A stretch of 64,000 nucleotides of DNA from Epichloe hybrida. Lineage: Eukaryota > Ascomycota > Sordariomycetes > Hypocreales > Clavicipitaceae. A program made the translations under genes and the position numbers. Within the stretch, counting starts at the first letter, position 1. Every line of letters begins with the position of its first letter. The DNA is taken from the NCBI GenBank assembly GCA_019022495.1, contig JAFEKR010000002.1, positions 4,340,001 to 4,404,000 on the forward strand, given 5' to 3'. Under the pieces are notes generated by a model that had not been told where the DNA came from, did no database searches, and saw nothing but the letters and a program-made list of their open reading frames with translations. This document shows, piece by piece, positions 11,780 to 23,999 of this stretch.

Positions 11780-12818
11780 ATGTTTGCCACGCAGCAGTAT
11801 CTCGATGCGGTGAACTCGGGACGGAAGCGATTCCGTGATGACGAAGACTCTATCAACGCCGCTACTGGATTCGGAGAGCACAGAAATGTGAGTTCAATCA
11901 AGCTCGTACTCCCAGATTGGTCAACTCCAGCTGCTGACAGCATACCAGAAACGTCTCCAATCTCTTCCGCTTCGAAACTCAACCCGAGCTCCTCAGCAGT
12001 CCCTGCCTCACGCCATTGTGCCGCTGAATGCGAGCCCAGCCGAAGCAGGGCCTCGTCATACCATAGATGCATGGGCCTCAAACTTAATGAATAACTCCAG
12101 CTGTCAGCCAGATGCTGAAATGGACATGACGGATACAATACACTCAACCCCTTCAGGTCATGACGGATCTGCAGCCTTCTCGGCAACTCAGCAAGACCGT
12201 CCAGTCGGGCGAATGCCCACGCCAATCTACCCGAGCTTTGCAGCACAAGTAAGGGGACAGAATGGTGGATGGGCCCCAGCACAGATGAACACGGGGCCCA
12301 ATGGCGTCGTCAATCTCGGCCATCAATTCAATGGCTTCTCTCAAAACGAGTGCGTGCCAAGAGCAATGAACGGTGATGCGGAGTGGCATGTGCTGCCGAA
12401 TAATCGACGTCTGCCGTCGCCAATTTCCGAAGTTGGTGATTCCGGCATGAATGGCCAATCTTGTGCTTCAAATGGCATGATGATGGACAATGAGGGTTGT
12501 GTGGACGCACATTCACAGTTTCCACCCCAGTTCCAGTGTTCTTCATCGTGCCAGACATCACCTGAAAATGCTATGGAGCATCCCTACGCCATGATCGATG
12601 CCGATAATCATTTGGCTCTAGCACAACATCATGAATCTGACGCAGATCCTTCCTCACCATCGCCTGGGCGCAAAGGACACCAGCGCAGCAAACACACGGT
12701 CAACTCTTGGACATGGCAACCAGGCATGAAGAAGAGCTTCAGCATAGGCTACCGAACAGACTGTGAGAAATGTAGACTCAAAGTCCCTGGTCATTTCAAT
12801 CACATTGTTATCACATAG
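11780..12818 (+). CDS. Conserved ascomycete protein with a WQPGMKKSFSIGYRTDC C-terminal motif
   Basis: Exon 1 (11780-11887) and exon 2 (11949-12818) join across a 61-bp intron with a GTGAGT donor, GCTGAC branch and CCAG acceptor, giving 325 residues. The splice creates HRNKRLQSLPLR, a basic nuclear-localisation-like run. The middle is long, polar and probably disordered (rich in Asn, Gln, Met, Ser, Pro). The last 50 residues are compact: basic GRKGHQRSKHTVNSW, then WQPGMKKSFSIGYRTDCEKC and PGHFNHIVIT. I recognise this tail as conserved in related fungi, where I recall the protein as hypothetical. The CEKC pair might bind metal. A nuclear or regulatory role is only an inference from composition. 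Confidence 0.8.
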
Positions 12819-13662
12819 AATGGGATTTCCAAAGCGATTAATATGGCAGAACGGGGGGCTATTGAACGGATCGGACATGAATCAACCATGGTCGTCTAAT
12901 CTTCTCGACAACAGCCTGATGGAGAAAATTTGGCCAGTTGTGCTTTTTCTGGCACAGCATGGTATTGACCAGCTCGCGTTGATTGCTGGCTTGCGCTATC
13001 AGCCGAACAAGACAGTTGGTCGCGGCAGCCCGGAAAACTAATACGCTACACACATTATTCGAGAAGGATAGAGAAGATCTTTTTCTGGAAGCGGGCAGTC
13101 CAGATGGGCCCTGACTGCTTTGCATATTGGCATTGGGCCTGCATCACACTAGCGTTTGTGGTTTAACTTATCATTTCATACGACGAGCGACAGACATCTC
13201 CTTTGTATCTAGGTTCAAGGTCTTGCGGCGCATTGGCGATTGGGCTGTTTTTGAAAGGGAAAATCGCTCGATCTTGTTTCACAGCAGCTGATGGCGGTCC
13301 TGCACAGGAGCCTCAGCACACATTCTGTAGATTTGTACCACCATTGAAATTGGAATCATGATCTCTTTCCACACAGAACCTCAAAAGTGCAAATAATCAT
13401 AAGAACGGTATGATGAAACAAACTCCGAAATACGACACTTTTTTCAAAGGGAGATGAATCTACGGAAGCGTAGGATGGCGAGCTTCTTTCCATAATGTTG
13501 CCAGTAAAAATGACTCCTGACGCCAATATAATGCACTATCCGTCTTCAAAGTATGGTACAAGTTTCGTTTTCCGCCCCGTTGCCATGCCTCGCTAGATTA
13601 CAGAGTATATGTAATGAACAATATCCCTCCTCCGTCCATATTACATTTGGCGACCATCTCGT
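12819..13662. other. Intergenic between convergent genes
   Basis: No gene, RNA or repeat was recognised in these 844 bases. Confidence 0.55.
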
Positions 13663-14605
13663 CTACCACGGCCACCACCCTCGCTTTTCTAGCTTCGACG
13701 CTGAGCTGCCTGTCTCGAGACCCAATTGATCCAGGCTTCCACCCTTGATCTGGGCCTGTTTCTCGGCTTCCCAAACATCTCTGGCCTTTGCCTCGATCGA
13801 CTGGACTACACCACTCTCTGCGGCCTGTTCCGCAGTTGTGGACGAAGACTCAGCCGCCTTTGATCCACCGAGCAGCCCAGAAACGACGCCCATAACACCC
13901 CTTCCTTCCTGCTGGCTCTTCTTCTTCTCTTCTTCCCCTGCCCTCGAGAAGGTAGGCTTGATGTGCTCTTCAAAGTGTGTTCTGTGCTCAGGGGGTGAGA
14001 GCAAAGGTGGCAGCTTGACGCCCTTCTCTTGCGCTTCGCGGTTGGCTTCCTCCACAAGCAGGATCTGTTCCTCGGTAGCATCTCCCTTGAGGTAGGCTAT
14101 GCGGGCGGCGGCGAGGGAGTCGGCTTCGATCTTCTTCTGGGCTTCCAGCCATTCGGCGCGGCGGGCACGGTTGTACTGAAGCATGTCCCAGACGGAGTAG
14201 ACGCTCACGACACCAGCGACAGCTATATAAGATGAATCGTTATCATGGTGATCTCCCGTGCTTGGAGTGGACTGCTCCGGATTTCATCGGCGGCAACATA
14301 CCCGTGAAAACGACGATGCCTCCCACGGTCCACCGATGAGCAACATCCAAGAACCTTCTCGACACGTCAACCACACGGTCTGTGCGACTGACTTGCGCCT
14401 TCTGAGCCGCAATGTGCGCCCGTCTCAACCGCTGGACTCTCTGTTCAGGTGTCTCCCCGGGAATTCGTGGCGATGGGGTCGGCGCAGCGGAAGCGGACGG
14501 TCTGCCGGCGGGGGCGGCAGAGGCGGTTTTGGAAGTGGCGTGAGGAATGGTTGATGTGAAGCGGGTTGCGTCCTTGACGCTTCGGGGCCCCATTCTAGAA
14601 GACAT
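13663..14605 (-). CDS. COX14-like (cytochrome c oxidase assembly domain) mitochondrial membrane protein
   Basis: Exon 1 (14605-14302) and exon 2 (14222-13663) join at FT|AVAGVVSVYSVWDML across a 79-bp intron, giving 287 residues. The N-terminus is basic and Ser/Ala-rich. Then come TPEQRVQRLRRAHIAAQKAQ, TDRVVDVSRRFLDVAHR and one transmembrane helix (WTVGGIVVFTAVAGVVSVYSVW) that spans the splice site. A helical charged segment follows (YNRARRAEWLEAQKKIEADSL). This layout resembles the fungal cytochrome oxidase assembly family related to COX14, small inner-membrane proteins that help Cox1 maturation. The long low-complexity C-terminus, ending KRGWWPW, is unlike yeast Cox14. Placement in the family is moderately secure and function is inferred. 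The ATG at 14605 was preferred over upstream in-frame ones because conserved sequence begins only after it. Confidence 0.7.
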
Positions 14606-15826
14606 TGTGAAGGAACGCTTGACACGGGATGAAATTGTCAATTGTGATTTGCGTGGGCAGGATGGCTGCCGTGAGAGATTGGATGGCCTCTCTTGTCGAT
14701 GGATTTTTTGGGGGATGGGTGGGCGGCAGCTGACATGGTGGTGAATTTGAGGACTGTGATTGGAGCGGCAAATACTCGGGGGCACAATTTCTAGGGGGGA
14801 TTTGAGGCGAACAAACAGAATGCTGAAAATGACAAATTTTGAGGTTCAAAGCAGTTGGAAGAATATTATTGAGATTTGGAAATCATGACTGTGAGACCTC
14901 ATAGCTATCTACTTCCAGGTTTATTAGGATTATCTGCGGTGAGAGACATCTCGACCTGGACTAGACGCGCTCGAAGGAGTTCACTTGGTGGACAGGAGCG
15001 AACGAAATCGAGATCAAAACTCGAGCAGACCATTAACGAAAGCGTTGATTCCTGAACAAGAAAATGTATAGGTAGAAAGAAATACGCCAGTCTGGTGTCG
15101 GCACGGGTGACGACACATTAATCACAATTGATGCTTCCGGGGAGGGCAATCGCTACTGAGATTCTAGCTCAAATCCAAAATCTGCCACTACCTTAAAGAG
15201 GTGGTTGGGTTTATTGACCTCCAAGAACACATGTCCTCTTCAAGGTTGGATCGACAAACGAGAAGGGGGAGTCTGGTGCAAATGAACGTGGGTTGGTTGA
15301 TCTGGGGAAGGGTTCCGCCACGCACGTCTTCTTCGCGACGCTGCTCGAAGCAACGATCACAATGAAAACAATAGAAATCAAAAATTCCGCCTCCCATGGC
15401 CCCGAAGGACAATGGAGCAAGGAAACGACTCCGCGTTGTGCAATGCAGGCCTTCCATGCTGAACCCCCCGAATCTTGATCTGGGGAGTTCGAAACAAGGT
15501 AAGTATGAAGAAGAAAAGAAAAAAAGTTGAAAGAACGGCACCATCAGCTTTGTTTTATAGCTCTTTGTTCATGCCTGGGGCACCAAATTTTGCCATAGCC
15601 GATCAGGCATCAAAACGGAGCGAATTGTCCGAGAGCACGTGACCCACACATTTGTCGCCCATTTCTCGCTTCCGGCGCATTGGAGCAGGGCACACCCCAC
15701 CTGGTACGTATCTTCTGTAGGGCACGAAAACCCTTTAGACAATTTGTCGAGCCCTCTTCTTGCCCAAATTCCAACGCCTTACCGAACATCGACAACCGGA
15801 GCGAAGCGTGATCGCAAGCAGGCACA
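14606..15826. other. Intergenic between divergent genes, including the RPL13 promoter
   Basis: No coding region is supported; a 118-codon frame at 15188-15544 looks random. The last 200 bases should hold the ribosomal protein promoter. I did not identify a specific ribosomal-protein box. Confidence 0.55.
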
Positions 15827-16917
15827 ATGGTACGCATCAACCGTCGAATTGGCAACAATACTTGCATGATGAGGATTAAGCATCATTGCTAACGAAATTA
15901 TTTATCCTCCAGGCGATCAAGCACAACCAGAAGATTGTCAACAACCGTGAGATTCTACCCGCAAACTCTCGACCGACCATGATGACAGGATTGGACAACC
16001 GACTGACTTGCATTTGATAGACTTCCGCAAGGATTGGCAGAGACGGGTTCGCACCCACTTTGACCAGGTACGCCATACATGTGCCCCGAGACTCGATTTG
16101 CTCTCGCCCTGTCCTGTCCCAGAAACCGCGAAACGTATAGTTGGGGAACGGTCACCATTAACAGATTATTCGTGTGACAGCCCGGAAAGAAGGCCTCCCG
16201 CCGCGTCGCCCGTCAGGCCAAGGCTGCAGCTCTGGCTCCCCGCCCCGTCGACACGCTGCGTCCCATTGTCCGATGCCCTACCATTAAGTACAACCGCAAG
16301 GTGCGCGCCGGCCGGGGTTTCACCCTGACCGAGCTCAAGGTACGATATGAACTTGCAATACACGATCATCCACCTCCCCGTCCGATTGCTTCACCGGGTC
16401 CAAATTGGAAACACAAGGAGCGAACGTGGAATTTCCAGGACCGGGTGGCCGAGACGGCGCATGGCTCTTGATATGCGAACTGAATCATTCTTTTTTTCTC
16501 TAACTTTTACATGAACAGGAGGCTGGCATTGCCCGACCCCTGGCCCGCACCATCGGTATCTCGGTCGACCACCGCCGCCAAAATCTCTCCGAGGAGAGCT
16601 TGGCCATCAACGTGGCCCGCCTCAAGGCCTACAGGGAGCGCCTCATCTTGCTTCCTCGCAAGTCCAACGCCCCCAAGAAGGGTGACACCAAGACGGACTT
16701 GACCAAGGTCAACAAGGCCGCCACCATTTCTTCTGTCATGCCCATTGCCGCCACCGACCTTGTCGTCAAGGAGATCAAGAAGAGCGAGATGCCCAAGCCC
16801 ATCGAGGGTGGTGCCTACACGGCTCTGCGTACCGCACGAAGCAACAAGCGATACCAGGGTGCCCGTGAGAAGCGTGCTAAGGATAAGGCTGAGGCTGAGA
16901 GCGCTTCTAAGAAATAA
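15827..16917 (+). CDS. rpl13: 60S ribosomal protein eL13 (RPL13)
   Basis: Five exons (15827-15829, 15913-15946, 16021-16067, 16181-16339, 16519-16917) give 213 residues, the normal length. Exon 1 is only the start codon ATG. The protein begins [12 protein letters not shown] and runs through [61 protein letters not shown] and [14 protein letters not shown], all hallmarks of eL13. It is a structural protein of the large cytosolic ribosomal subunit. Four introns packed into the first third of the gene are typical of fungal ribosomal protein genes. All intron phases agree, so the model is secure. Confidence 0.98.
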
Positions 16918-17292
16918 ATTAGCAAAAAGGGAACTGGTGTTTGAGGGTTTTTTGCTCTTTGTGCGTCTCTTGGGAAGTGTCCAACGTCGGTTCAAGACTC
17001 TATTAGAAGGGAGTTCTTGGCCCGGTTCATGTGGAGAAGATACTCTAGGTCCAGGTCAAGAATATTATTGCATGATCAATCGGCTTTGCCTTGTAGTAGT
17101 GAGCCTTTTATTTATTTTTATTTTTTCGCCAATAGAAACATGACGTTGTTTTTTTCTGGAGGTGGGCATCAAGACACTATTGCTCGTGTAATGGAGATGG
17201 AATTTATGTGACGGACAGACAGGTCTGAAAGTCTATCCTGTGGTCCGTAGAGACGACGACATACGTTGCTGCACAGGCAGACAGGCCTACTG
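16918..17292. other. Intergenic between convergent genes
   Basis: These 375 bases hold the 3' ends of RPL13 and the SmgGDS-like gene, with a T-rich tract at 17105-17130. Nothing else is seen. Confidence 0.6.
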
Positions 17293-19563
17293 CTACAAAT
17301 TCATGTTTTCTGCTCGTCGATCCCGTACAACGCGCTGAGTTCCATGACGCACCAATCCTTGCAGAAACGCACACTTCTCAGGTGCCAAAGTGCCTTCGCC
17401 GAGCTTGACCAGCTCGGTGCACAAGATGAGCGCATTCTCCGCATCCACCTTGGCCATACTCGCCTTCTGCTTGGGGTTGACCTGCTGAGGCTCAAGTTGC
17501 TGGCTGGAGGCTGCAGAGGTCACTTGTCCTTGCACCGCGGAGTCCGCCGTCGATTCCTCTTCCAGTTCGACTGCGTCCTCCTCCTTGCTCTCTGCCTTCG
17601 GCGCCGTCATAGTTTCCGTCAAAACTGCCTCGGCGGCCACATCATCCAACAGTGACAGAACAACAGCAGCGCCATCACTCGACCGTGACATGAGAGCGAG
17701 GACAAACCACGCTTCGGATCTCAAAGAAGGCCATTTGTCTTGGGTAATGAGAAACTTCAGTGGGGTTTGAACCGCATGACGTGCGTAAAACGCACGTCTT
17801 ACATTTTCTTCATCCACTTTCGACACAGATCTTGTGCCGACGACCAAGGCCTCGGGGAAAATGTCAGACACTGGTGTGGAGTGAAGTACTCGGCAGATAC
17901 CAGCTACACATCGCGCTGCCTCGAGCCGTGTTGGTTCCGCGTCCGATCGTCCGTATAATGATAGGATGCTCTTGGCACCCGTCTGCTCATTGTCGCCGGA
18001 TTTGGCTGAAGAGGATTCCAAAGGTGTGCAGATTTGCCGAACGTTGGAAGGGCAGCTGAGAAGCAGTAGCCTCGTCAGAGAGACGGCTGCGAATTGTATT
18101 TGTGGCAATGCATCGAGAGAGTACAATCTTGGTACACACTGTGGAAGCAACAAGTCTTTGAGCTGCGATTTGTTCCCCGGGGGAATGGCGAGGTTTTTGA
18201 GAAAAGAGCAGGCGGCATGAAGAAGTTGTGGATCCGTGACATCAGGATTAGACAGCAGTTTCACCAATGGCTCCTGTGCCCGGTAGTCCTCCACCAACGC
18301 AATGGACGCAGCGTCGGAACGAGAAATGTTGCCCAGGGCCAGGCACGCAGCTGATTGGAGAAAGAGGTTGTTGCCGCGGATCCAGTCCAGCAAAGTCTGA
18401 GGAACGTCATGGGAGAGGGGATATGAGGGAGCAAATGAGTTGTTTCCAGAGACGTCGGCCAAAGCAGAGAGTAGCGAAGACCGCAACTGCTTCATCTGCG
18501 CAACAACATGCTCGTCATCGATATCATCGATAGCAAACCCCACATGAGCGTGGTAAAATGCATCCATGAGCAAGGGCACTTGATTGTCCGAGATCAAGCT
18601 AGATTGGAAAGTCTCACAAGCGAGATAAGCCAAAGCCACGGCTACGAGACCGATGAAGTCTTCGACATCTGCTTTTGCTGCAGGCTGAGTGGCCAATGTA
18701 AGAAGAACGCGCACCGTGGCTGGGTCAGCAGCAGAGGCTTCTCCTTCCTGGGAAACAAGAAGAGATAGAGTCTTGCAGATGTAGGACACGAACGGTGCGT
18801 ACTTGGAAATGTGTGGTAACGACAATAGACCGACGAGCTGCTTGCCTAGATGAGCTTTGGAGGCAAGGCTCTGGGCAGGTTCTGCACCTTGTTAGCGGCT
18901 TCTTTTGCACTTGTAGTCGCAAGCATTCAAAGAGTCTCACCATAGTCTACCAGAATGTTGTATATAACAGGTATGTTGAACGGGATTAGATTTTCGTCAG
19001 CCACATGTTTCGTGATTGACAATAAGCGATCCTTTTCGACGACACGAGCTCGATTCTCGTCGGTGTCCGCACAGGAGTTTCCTATTAGACGGAGGGCATG
19101 AATGTGCAGTTTCGGTCTCAGATGGCCTTCCGCGAGGAGGGCGACGAAGAATTCCAAAATGCCCGAGTTCCCATAAGGCAGACGCCATGCGACTGTTATA
19201 CGGGTAAGCTACGCTCCCCCACGCAGGGCAGTGTGAAGAGAAGAATGAATCGCTTCAACAAGACGCGGCTCGTTCGCAGTAAGTTTGGGAATAATTCATG
19301 TTGCAATCAATAAAGAGCGAGAAGGAATTTCGTAGTTTAAAAAAAAACTCACCATCGCGACTTCCATCACCGAGTTTCTCTGCTATCGAATCCAGCTCCT
19401 CGGACTTGGTGGACCACAAATGCTTGCAAGAAGACAAGACCGCAGCAAGCAAGTCAGTCCTTTCTTGGAGAAGACTATCTAGTTCCGAGGCCGAATCTGC
19501 CTCTACTCGTTCACGGCTGCTGCCATGCTCTTGGAGAAGAACAGCGACTTCCCGAGGAGTCAT
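17293..19563 (-). CDS. SmgGDS-like (Rap1 GTPase-GDP dissociation stimulator) armadillo-repeat protein
   Basis: Three exons (19563-19353, 19192-18941, 18881-17293) give 683 residues. Splices join GDGSRD|VAWRLPYGNSGILEFF and NILVDY|EPAQSLASKAHLGK. Armadillo-type helices run through most of the protein, for example LHIHALRLIGNSCADTDENRARVV, LQSAACLALGNISRSD and LLHAACSFLKNLAIP. Those segments recur in SmgGDS, which acts on small GTPases of the Rho and Rap families as a chaperone and exchange factor. Near residues 580-640 lies an acidic and Gln-rich insert, followed by a last helix pair. The protein has no signal peptide and should be cytosolic. Family is fairly sure; GTPase partner is unknown. 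Intron 1 (160 bp) contains an open stretch discussed in the rejected list. Confidence 0.85.
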
Positions 19564-20145
19564 TATGGCTGTCTCACTGTCTGTTGGTTTACAATTTGAA
19601 CCAGCCCTTGGTCTGAGGTCTGAGTGGGCACTTGGGCTCTCTCACAAGTCTCCACTGTGGTTGTGGTGCATAAGCGGGACATCCAAAAAAACAAACAATT
19701 GACGGGAAAAAAAAAATCAACTGCACGAAGAAACCACGAAGGAACATGAAATCCCGGCCCGCTTCTCTACTCATACGAAGTATATCGATCATATAGCCAG
19801 AACAGACCTCAATACCGGGCACTTACTTGCGAAGCATTGAATCCGTACACCCCCCACTGTACATCTCCCCAACACGACCCTAGTGGACGGCAGAAGCACG
19901 GCTAAAACCGCATCTACCCCAAATTGTTCCGACCACGGAAGCATTCGCCGGAATAGCGCGGCGGCGGCAAAAAGAAAAAAACCACCACCCGTCGCTCGCA
20001 AACCTCAGGCTCGGTGTCTTGACGTATCAGGCAAGGGACATTCTCCCAAGGCGTTGCCCATTCACTGCATCTCCAAGGGCTTCACCCGTCTCGAGAACCC
20101 AGAAAGCCAGTGACTCCAGCCAACTTGGCCGACAATCATCTCACC
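19564..20145. promoter_or_regulatory. Divergent promoter region between the SmgGDS-like gene and PAM16
   Basis: The 582-bp gap lies between two genes transcribed away from each other. It holds an A-rich tract at 19684-19718. No factor site was recognised. Confidence 0.5.
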
Positions 20146-20727
20146 ATGGTACGTACGTATCCTGACCGAGGGGACCTCCTTTCCCGATGCGACGACGACA
20201 ATGCCAGCTTCATCATGGCCTCACCTTGCAGCGTTCTCGCAGCGCTCAGCAACTCGGCGACGACAAAGGTTTCTTCCACGGCAGCCCCGTACTGACACGA
20301 TCACCTACAGGCGCACCGGTTCATCTTCACAGCCTTCCTTACGGGCTCCCGAATCCTAGGCCGATCCTTCATGGCAGCATACAAACAAGCCCAGGCCGCA
20401 TCGCAATATCAGCGCGCGGCTGCCAAAGCCGGCGGCTCTTCAGCGGGCGCTTCGCTCTCATCCGGCATGACACTAGACGAGGCCTGCAAGATCCTGAACG
20501 TCAAGCCCCCGGCCGGCGGTCAAGCCAACGTAGAGGAGGTCCTCGAACGATACAAGCGCCTCTTTGACGCCAACGAGCCCCAAAACGGCGGCAGCTTCTA
20601 CCTGCAGAGCAAGATTGTGCGCGCAAAGGAGAGATTCGAGCGTGAACTGGGGCCTCTGCGCGAAAAGGCCGAGCAAGAAGCCGAGGTGCAGCAAGGATGG
20701 AAACCAAAGGTGTACAAGGACAAATAA
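20146..20727 (+). CDS. pam16: PAM16/TIM16, J-like subunit of the mitochondrial import motor
   Basis: The start codon ATG (20146-20148) forms an exon by itself. After a 162-bp intron, exon 2 (20311-20727) codes for the rest, 139 residues in all. The N-terminus AHRFIFTAFLTGSRILGRSFMAAYKQAQ is a hydrophobic membrane-associated segment. The J-like domain reads MTLDEACKILNV, EVLERYKRLFDANEPQNGGSFYLQSKIVRAKERFE. As in all Pam16 proteins the HPD tripeptide of true J-proteins is replaced (DAN). Pam16 pairs with Pam18 at the TIM23 channel on the matrix side and restrains stimulation of mtHsp70. Length and motifs fit the family well. A run of about 14 C follows the stop codon. Confidence 0.95.
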
Positions 20728-21430
20728 AGGCACCCCCCCCCCCCCCCGATTTTTCACCGAGCAGCTCCAATGAACGTCCTTGATCCATTCGAAACGCACG
20801 GTTGGATCATGACGCATTCAAAAACTCTTCAACATTGGCAGCAGCATGGTTCAAACCTTTTCAAACTATGCAATCGCGGAAAATAAAAACACGGCGCGCC
20901 TACCTGGTATCACACCAGGTCGGAGGCTGCCATGGGGAACGACACCATGGAGAATGGTCGAGTTCCCCCGTTCTGTATACATCTTCACTCGACTGCGGCA
21001 TGGCACGGCGTTTTTTTTTTTTTTGTCACGGGGTGGCACAGACTTTGGGGGACATTTTTGTGATGACTCTTGGGGGGAAAAGAAAGAAATACACCACTTG
21101 GAGATCAGTACTGTAATATATTGTATTGTATGAGACTTGAGATTTTGTTCCGCGGAGTGGTAGTTACGACAAGAGTTGCAGCAAGTTGCGGGAAATGTGT
21201 CGAGCTACTTGATGTTTCTACGCGAACGGGTATGCGTCAACATGCCGAATCAGCCACGACTTCTTCTTGAAAATCGGGTGGAAGCCATGATGACTATTCC
21301 GAGCACGACGCTCGGCCGCGTGGAAACATGATGAGTCAGTAATGTACAACCGAAGTGCGGTGCGTTGCAAACTGGCCCACGTACAACTACAAAACCATGT
21401 GACAAGTCCCCCGTCTATCGTGGGGAATTA
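20728..21430. other. Intergenic between convergent genes (703 bp)
   Basis: It starts with a poly-C tract (about 20733-20747) and holds a T tract at 21011-21022. No gene is seen. Confidence 0.55.
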
Positions 21431-23843
21431 CTACCGCTTCCTCCTCACCAAGCCCTTCCAGAAGTCAAAGCTGTTCTCATCACTCTGCAGCGTCCACGTC
21501 TTGCCCGTGCCCCTCCCCTCCGCATCCGTCTCCTCGACCTCCAGCATGCCCCAGTCCCTCGTGATGCCCAGCACTCTGGCGCCAACACCGCCCTCGGCCT
21601 CCAGCGAGATGGCCTGCCCGGTGTGCAGCCAGTGGCGATAATACCTACGCTCCAGCTCCTCGGTGAAGCCCTCGCGTCGAAACTGCGCGTGCAGAGACTC
21701 CAGGCGCGTGAGTATCCTGGCGAGAAGGGTCTCTATGCGCAGCGGAGACGCGTTGGGCGGTAGCAGGTCGGAAACGGATGTCGTCGGCCGGGGGTTGATG
21801 GCGTTGATGCCGATGCCGAGTACGATTTGGTAGGACCCGTCCGAGTAGCCGCACTGGGAGAGGATGCCGCCGATCTTGACGTATGTCTTGGACGAGGCTG
21901 GCTTTGTCGGGTCGAGGGCGTCTTGGGGAGGATGGAAATGTTAGAGCCTGCTGCTTTACTTTACATGCTTGTAATCACGCGTTGGCACACCAGCGTGGGT
22001 TCAGGAAGAGAGAGAGAGAGGGGGGGGAAGGGATCTGCCAACTCACAAATGTCATTGGGCCACTTCAACTTGATGGGGAGATTTTCGTAGCCCACGTCGT
22101 ATGATTGGATGGCTTCGACGATGGCAATGGCGGCGATGTATTGAATGAATACTACGGGTCGAGAGGCCGCGAGGTAAGCCGGGTGGTTGATGATGGTGGA
22201 GAACATGAGGCCGCCTGGTGGTGCGACCCAAACGTTGGACCCGCGCCCACGACCAGCGACTTGGGTTGATGCAGAAAAGGTGAATCCGGTGGGGAGCTTC
22301 GCCATGAATTTGGGGTTCCTGCTCACGGTTTAGTATGGATTGTGCAACGCAGCAACGCAGGGTGGTCGTTAGCCAGTAGCAGCATTTGGCCAAGGGAGGA
22401 AACGAACTTTTCGAGCAGAGAGTTGGTACTGGTGACGACATGACCGTACATCAACACGTTGCCCCAGGTCTCTGCCCCCTCTTCGATCCTCTGGAACCTA
22501 TCGAGACTAGAATAGTACAGTCCATGGTTGAACCGGGGCGTCATCTCCGTCGTGGGCGGAGCATTCTCATGAGCGACGATGTGCTTGGTGATTGTGCTGT
22601 AGTCGATGATGCCCGTTTCGCCGGTATGATGATGATCCCCCGCGCCCTGGAGGCCTCGCAGCAAGTCTCGGACAGGGAGCCCATCTTGCTGATCGCTCTG
22701 GATGCAAAAGGTGTCGCCCTCGCCCTTGATGTACTCTTGGTTGTTCTCCTTGTCGATGACATCGGCCCAGGCGCACAGCAATTCTGACACGTGGGAACTG
22801 TCAACAGCAGAGAGATGAATATCGGACAGGGTCGGCAGTGTCGGGTTTTCGGCTGGGCTCACCTCCAGCCCAAGTTTTCCTAGACAGGCTCCGAGGAATT
22901 TGAAGCGGGCGTCGTCGTCCTCCTGTAGCCTGCTCGTGAGGTCTGCGTACTCTGGAATCCCAGGTTGAGGGGACAGGTCTGCGGGCGCGAACCTACAAGA
23001 GCATACATCAGTAATGTAGAAACGAAGAAGAAGAAGGAGGAGGAGAAGGGGAAGATCAGCTGACGCACTCTGGATGCGGTCCCGACAACAAAGCCAAGCC
23101 ATCGCCAACATGGCACAGAACAAGCGCCGCCTTGCCATGACCCCCATCCACATCAACGTCGTCCTCGTACGACGCCAGAACTTGCACCTTGGTGGGCGCC
23201 GCAACCTTTCCGGCGTCGACAAACACGCCGCCCCCGTTGTAGTACGAGGCAAACGTCTCTGCGAGATTCTCTCCGACGAAGGCGCCCTCGGTCACTCTCA
23301 GAACAGCGGCGCGGGCACCCTTCTCACTGTGATACTCGAATCCTTGGAAAGCACCGCCGCGACAGGTACCCGGGAAGAAGGCCAGTTCCCGACTCCCCAC
23401 GACCTCGAGCGGCTTGTTTCCCACCTCGAACTCGCACCTGCTGCTCCCATAGTAGGCGCCCGCGCAGAGACCAAGATACGCGCCTCCGCGGCGGACGAAC
23501 TCGCTGATGCGGCGGTTTCCTTGCCCGTTGAGGACCCGGCAGTAGCCAAGGTCAGCGCCGCCCGGGACCACGAGAAGCGCGCACGTCGAGTCCCAGGGCT
23601 CTTTGAGAATGACGGATTCCGAGACGGGGATGACGGCGTAGTTTGGTGAGAGGAGACGGCGGAGCGAGTGCATGCATTGCCGGACTGACTCGGATGTGGT
23701 GCCGGTGCCTTGTACATGAAGAGAAGTTGGAGACGTGAGCGATGGGGCGTGTTGAAAAGAAATATGGATTCGTTTTTTTCCACTTGTTTGCGGACTGCGG
23801 ACTTACCCGTGTAAACAAGGACGTTGAGCCGTGTTGGCGTCAT
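21431..23843 (-). CDS. bpl1: Biotin--protein ligase (holocarboxylase synthetase)
   Basis: Five exons (23843-23807, 23708-23069, 22992-22408, 22318-22047, 21921-21431) join in phase to give 674 residues. The enzyme uses ATP to make biotinyl-AMP and attaches biotin to acetyl-CoA carboxylase and pyruvate carboxylase. The N-terminal third is the glutamine-amidotransferase-like BPL_N domain seen in fungal enzymes: VVPGGAD at 59-65 and YLGLCAGAYYGS around Cys94. The catalytic domain lies in the last 300 residues: TSTNSLLEK, the biotinyl-AMP loop GRGRGSNVWVAP near 440, and KLKWPNDIY near 503-511. The C-terminal domain ends in FWKGLVRKR. Length and layout equal those of yeast Bpl1. It shares a 156-bp divergent promoter with COA4. 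Confidence 0.97.
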
Positions 23844-23999
23844 GATGGCTCAGGCTCTCTCTGCCCTTTGAACTTGGAGAGCAACGAAGATTTTGACGCG
23901 TTTGGGGGGGGGGGGAGTCAATTCTCCCACTTTCACACAACACGCATCGGGAGGGGCCAGCAGCCGTCGTGACAAGAGCAAGGCGAGACCAATCGCAAA
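23844..23999. promoter_or_regulatory. Compact divergent promoter of BPL1 and COA4
   Basis: Only 156 bases separate the two start codons, and the genes point away from each other, so both promoters must lie here. A G tract is present at about 23904-23913. Shared control is an inference. Confidence 0.6.

Noticed and set aside
14606..14785. N-terminal extension of the COX14-like protein from an upstream in-frame ATG
   Set aside because: The added residues have no conserved or targeting character, and the ATG at 14605 directly precedes the basic, Ser/Ala-rich start expected.
19193..19352. Possible extra exon inside intron 1 of the SmgGDS-like gene (LVEAIHSSLHTALRGGA)
   Set aside because: It ends in an in-frame TAG followed by too little sequence for another intron, and joining exon 1 directly to exon 2 already gives the conserved GDGSRD-VAWRLPYG order.
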